A stretch of 9,321 bases of DNA from Acidobacteriaceae bacterium (GTDB taxonomy: Bacteria; Acidobacteriota; Terriglobia; Terriglobales; Acidobacteriaceae), in contig PMSZ01000285.1 of assembly GCA_003168235.1 (NCBI GenBank), positions 1 to 9,321 on the forward strand, given 5' to 3'. The stretch's first letter is position 1; each line of letters begins with the position of its first letter. The translations under genes were made by a program, and so were the position numbers. Positions 6,908 to 9,321 of this stretch are shown here, one piece after another. Below the pieces are notes generated by a model. That model searched no databases and was not told where the DNA came from. It saw only the letters and a list, made by a program, of their open reading frames with translations.

Positions 6908-6942
6908 TATAAGTGGGACTCATGTTGAGGCTTTCATGTTGA
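6908..6942 (+). promoter_or_regulatory. Start region of the thiolase gene: -10-like box, Shine-Dalgarno, and duplicated CATGTTGA
   Basis: TATAAG (6908-6913) resembles a -10 box, but no good -35 lies at the right distance. TTGAGG (6925-6930) stands 5 bases before ATG 6936 and is the probable ribosome binding site. CATGTTGA occurs twice, at 6921-6928 and 6935-6942. The first copy opens a six-codon frame from ATG 6922 (Met-Leu-Arg-Leu-Ser-Cys), whose TGA (6940-6942) overlaps the first codons of the thiolase. This could be a tiny coupled leader or a chance duplication. Confidence 0.4.
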
Positions 6943-8159
6943 AACCTGGAGATATTGCGATTGTCAGCGGGGCGCGGACTCCGTTTGGACGCTATTGCGG
7001 AAAGATCAAGGACTACACGGCGCAGGAACTGGGCGCGGTGGCGGCGAAGGCTGCGATTGAGCGAGCGGGGACAGACGGGGCCGGTGTCGATCCGAAAGAG
7101 TTCGATCACGTTGTGTTCGGCAATGCGCAGCAGACTTCGGGCGATGCGCTGTATGGGGCGCGGCATGTGGGGTTACGGGCGGGGTTGCCGATTGAGACTC
7201 CGGCGCTGACGGTGAATCGGCTGTGCGGGTCGGGGATGCAGGCGATTGTGAGCGCGGCGCAGATGATCCAGACAGAAGAAGCGAAGATGGTGCTGGCGGG
7301 CGGGATGGAGTCGATGTCGCAGGCTCCGTTTTCGATACGCGGGAGAGATGGATTTACGTTGGCTGCGGGCGGGAAGCTGGAAGATTCGCTGATGGTGGCG
7401 CTGCTCGACAGCTATTGCGGCTTGTACATGGCGAACACGGCGGAGTTGTATGGCGAGCAGCAAGGGATCACGCGGCAGGCGCAGGATGAATTCGCGTTGC
7501 GCTCGCAGCAGAAGGCCGATGCGGCCTACAAAGAAGGACGCATCCAGGAAGAACTGGTTCCGGTGGCGCTGCGCAATCACAAGGGTGAGGCTACGGGAGA
7601 GTCGTTTACCGAAGATGATCACCGGAGGCCGCAGACTACTTTGGAAGGGTTGGCGAAGTTGAAGGCTGCGTTCGGCCAGGGCTCAGGGAAGCCTGGGACG
7701 GTGACGGCTGGGAACGCCAGCGGCATTGTGGATGGCGGCGCGGCGGTGGTGTTGATGTCGTTGGAGGAGGCGCGCAAGCGCAGCATCGAGCCGCTGGGGC
7801 GGATTGTGAGCTGGGGCATTGCCGGAGTGGAGCCGAAGGTGATGGGGCGCGGTCCGGTGCCGGCGACCAAGGTTGCTTTGCAGAAGGCTGGGCTTTCTTT
7901 GGACTACATTGACTTGATCGAAGTGAATGAAGCTTTTGCGGCGCAGTATCTGGCAGTAGAGAAGGAGTTGGGATTAGACCGCGAGAAGGTGAATGTGAAT
8001 GGCGGGGCAATTGCGTTGGGGCATCCGCTGGGGGCGACCGGGACTCGGTTGGTGATTACTTTGCTTTATGAGTTGCGGCGGCGGAAGAAGAAGTATGGGT
8101 TGGCGACGGCTTGTATTGGCGGCGGGCAGGGGATTGCTATGGTGGAGAGCTTTCAGTAG
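6936..8159 (+). CDS. Acetyl-CoA C-acyltransferase (thiolase family)
   Basis: The enzyme cleaves 3-ketoacyl-CoA with CoA to acetyl-CoA and a shortened acyl-CoA, or condenses two acetyl-CoA in reverse. It has 407 residues, near the usual 390-400. The N-terminus IVSGARTPFGRYCG (9-22) is typical. The nucleophile is Cys97 in NRLCGSGMQA (94-103). The other landmarks are GGMESMSQAP (122-131), NEAF (331-334), His363 in GGAIALGHPLGATGT (356-370), and the acid/base Cys393 in CIGGGQG (393-399). All catalytic residues are present. ATG 6936 is preceded by GAGG at a 5-base spacing. It is the first gene of a plus-strand cluster with a lipoprotein and a 3-hydroxyacyl-CoA dehydrogenase, the enzyme that makes its substrate in beta-oxidation. 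Chain-length preference, and thus fadA-like versus atoB/phbA-like role, cannot be decided here, so no symbol is given. Confidence 0.95.
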   Translation: MLKPGDIAIVSGARTPFGRYCGKIKDYTAQELGAVAAKAAIERAGTDGAGVDPKEFDHVVFGNAQQTSGDALYGARHVGLRAGLPIETPALTVNRLCGSGMQAIVSAAQMIQTEEAKMVLAGGMESMSQAPFSIRGRDGFTLAAGGKLEDSLMVALLDSYCGLYMANTAELYGEQQGITRQAQDEFALRSQQKADAAYKEGRIQEELVPVALRNHKGEATGESFTEDDHRRPQTTLEGLAKLKAAFGQGSGKPGTVTAGNASGIVDGGAAVVLMSLEEARKRSIEPLGRIVSWGIAGVEPKVMGRGPVPATKVALQKAGLSLDYIDLIEVNEAFAAQYLAVEKELGLDREKVNVNGGAIALGHPLGATGTRLVITLLYELRRRKKKYGLATACIGGGQGIAMVESFQ

Positions 8160-8184
8160 AGGCCACGTATAGCCACTTTTCCTA

Positions 8185-8595
8185 ATGGACTCGAAACGCA
8201 CGTCTACGCTGATAATCGTTGGAGTCTGCGTCTTACTCTCTGCCTGTCGAGATAATCCGACAATAATTTCGTCCGCAGAGGTGAGATCTCCCGACGGACG
8301 CTGGATTGCGAGTACTCGGACGGACCAGTACAGTGGACCCGGCAACGCCGGTCTCTACACCACGGTTGAACTGAGGCGGACGAGTGGCCAGCAGAGTCCG
8401 ACGGAGATTTTGTTGTTCGATCAGCAAGAGACGGGTGAGATAACTCTGAAGGTGAACTGGCTGACCCCTACGCATCTGGAGATCGCGTATACGAAGCACC
8501 CGGTCATCGACTTCCAAGTCGTCAAGTGCGCTGGAATCGAAATCTCCGTGCGAAACCTTTCAAGTGAGTCGGCAAGCACTCCAATAGTGAGGTAA
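8185..8595 (+). CDS. Small lipoprotein of unknown function
   Basis: The product has 136 residues and a clear lipoprotein signal: Lys4-Arg5, hydrophobic core 8-18, and lipobox Leu18-Ser19-Ala20-Cys21. Arg22 at position +2 is not the Asp retention signal, so by the E. coli rule it would go to the outer membrane. The mature part begins with a polar stretch, then SPDGRWIAS (35-43), and continues as alternating beta-like strands (TTVELRR, EITLKVNWL, HLEIAYT, GIEISVRNL), suggesting a small all-beta domain. I do not recognise the family; small lipoproteins opening with SPDG-[RK] exist in several phyla. It begins 25 bases after the thiolase stop and ends 10 bases before the dehydrogenase start, so co-transcription is likely. 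No strong Shine-Dalgarno precedes ATG 8185. It has no evident link to acyl-CoA chemistry. Confidence 0.75.
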   Translation: MDSKRTSTLIIVGVCVLLSACRDNPTIISSAEVRSPDGRWIASTRTDQYSGPGNAGLYTTVELRRTSGQQSPTEILLFDQQETGEITLKVNWLTPTHLEIAYTKHPVIDFQVVKCAGIEISVRNLSSESASTPIVR

Positions 8596-8605
8596 TTTTC
8601 TATTC

Positions 8606-9321
8606 ATGAATATTCAAAAAGTTGGCGTCCTCGGTTGTGGGTTGATGGGTTCCGGTATTGCGCAGGTATGCGCTATGGCTGGGTTTGAGGTTACGGTGCT
8701 CGAGGTTGAGCAGAAGTATCTCGACAAGGGGTTCGCTGGGATTGAGAAGTCGCTGGGGAAATTTGCCGAGCGACCGGTGGAGAAGGGTGGGATTACTCCA
8801 GCGCAGAAGGACGAGATACGGGCGCGGCTTCGCGGGACGACTAACAAGGCCGACCTGGCGGATTGCGACATTGTGATCGAGGCCATCATCGAGAATGTCG
8901 ACGAAAAGAAGAAGATGTGGGCGTCGGTTGATTCGATCGTCAAGAAGGAAGCGATTTTTGCTTCGAATACTTCTTCGATTTCGGTGACGGAGTTATTGAC
9001 GGCGGTGAAACGGCCGGAGCGATTTATTGGGCTGCACTTTTTTAATCCGGTGCCGCTGATGAAGTTGGTGGAGGTGGTGAAGACGATCGCTACCGCTCCT
9101 GAGGTGTATGACGCGGCTTATTTGTTTGCGCAGCGGCTGGGGAAGGTTCCGGTGCGGACTTCGGATAAGACGGGATTCATCGTAAACCGGCTGCTGGTGC
9201 CCTATCTGCTGGATGCGATCCGGGCGTATGAAGAGGGCGTGGGATCGATCGAGGATATTGATAACGCGATGAAGCTGGGGTGCGGGTATCCGATGGGTCC
9301 GTTTACGCTGCTGGATTTTGT
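8606..9321 (+). CDS. 3-hydroxyacyl-CoA dehydrogenase (3-hydroxybutyryl-CoA dehydrogenase type), 3' end missing
   Basis: This enzyme oxidises L-3-hydroxyacyl-CoA to 3-ketoacyl-CoA with NAD+ (or the reverse), directly feeding or using the upstream thiolase. I translated 238 residues to the window edge; full members have about 280-300. The Rossmann motif GVLGCGLMGSGIA is at 7-19. The active-site set known from human HADH is complete: Ser123 (SNTSS), His144 (GLHFFNPVP), Glu156 (KLVEVV) and Asn194 (GFIVNRLL), with identical spacing from His to Glu and Asn. The C-terminal domain has begun (MKLGCGYPMGPF, 222-233). It is the single-domain type, with no enoyl-CoA hydratase part before it. ATG 8606 is preceded by GAGG (8589-8592) at a long 13-base spacing; this overlaps the end of the lipoprotein gene, so translational coupling is plausible. 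It could be hbd-, paaH- or fadB-like in role, so no symbol is given. Confidence 0.95.
   Translation, partial: MNIQKVGVLGCGLMGSGIAQVCAMAGFEVTVLEVEQKYLDKGFAGIEKSLGKFAERPVEKGGITPAQKDEIRARLRGTTNKADLADCDIVIEAIIENVDEKKKMWASVDSIVKKEAIFASNTSSISVTELLTAVKRPERFIGLHFFNPVPLMKLVEVVKTIATAPEVYDAAYLFAQRLGKVPVRTSDKTGFIVNRLLVPYLLDAIRAYEEGVGSIEDIDNAMKLGCGYPMGPFTLLDF

Noticed and set aside
6908..6913. TATAAG as part of a full promoter with TTGGCT at 6881-6886
   Set aside because: The spacer of 21 bases is too long for a standard -35/-10 pair, so only a -10-like box is noted.

Overview
The window looks like chromosomal DNA of a GC-rich soil or sediment bacterium, most probably an acidobacterium (class Terriglobia or a relative). 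The reasons are the combination of a sedolisin-type peptidase, a secreted GloVer-repeat protein, high-GC third codon positions, and an AT-rich inverted-repeat element built of TAATTT units between genes. This assignment is inference from gene content and style; no rRNA or marker gene is present. There is no tRNA, CRISPR array, transposase, integrase or phage gene.

Left part (1-3877, all minus strand): a serine-carboxyl peptidase of family S53 runs off the left edge. It starts at GTG 835 and has its own ribosome binding site and a likely promoter. Next comes a secreted protein with seven GloVer repeats (1057-2385), then a 12-helix-type amino acid permease of the AAT/APC class (2525-3877). These look like extracellular protein breakdown and amino acid uptake functions that happen to be neighbours. 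The spacers between them (221 and 139 bases) contain possible promoters, so they need not form one operon.

Middle (4124-6694, plus strand, divergent from the permease): one large gene encodes an 856-residue soluble protein with TPR-like helical repeats, a Pro/Ala linker, a GAF-like domain and a C-terminal GGDEF-like domain. Every catalytic residue of the cyclase site appears to be lost, while the RxxD motif of the c-di-GMP inhibitory site is kept in exact register. I read it as a candidate c-di-GMP receptor or scaffold and not an enzyme. This is the most interesting protein in the window.

Right part (6936-9321, plus strand): an acyl-CoA thiolase, a small unrecognised lipoprotein, and a 3-hydroxyacyl-CoA dehydrogenase cut by the right edge. 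The two enzymes catalyse adjacent steps of fatty-acid beta-oxidation, or, in reverse, of acetoacetyl-CoA/3-hydroxybutyryl-CoA formation. The lipoprotein gene sits tightly between them (25 and 10 bases), which is odd for this pathway.

The 241-base gap 6695-6935 holds a GC-rich 9-base tandem repeat immediately followed by a 126-base AT-rich imperfect inverted repeat. It is the clearest non-coding structure in the window. No gene-free stretch exceeds 300 bases.
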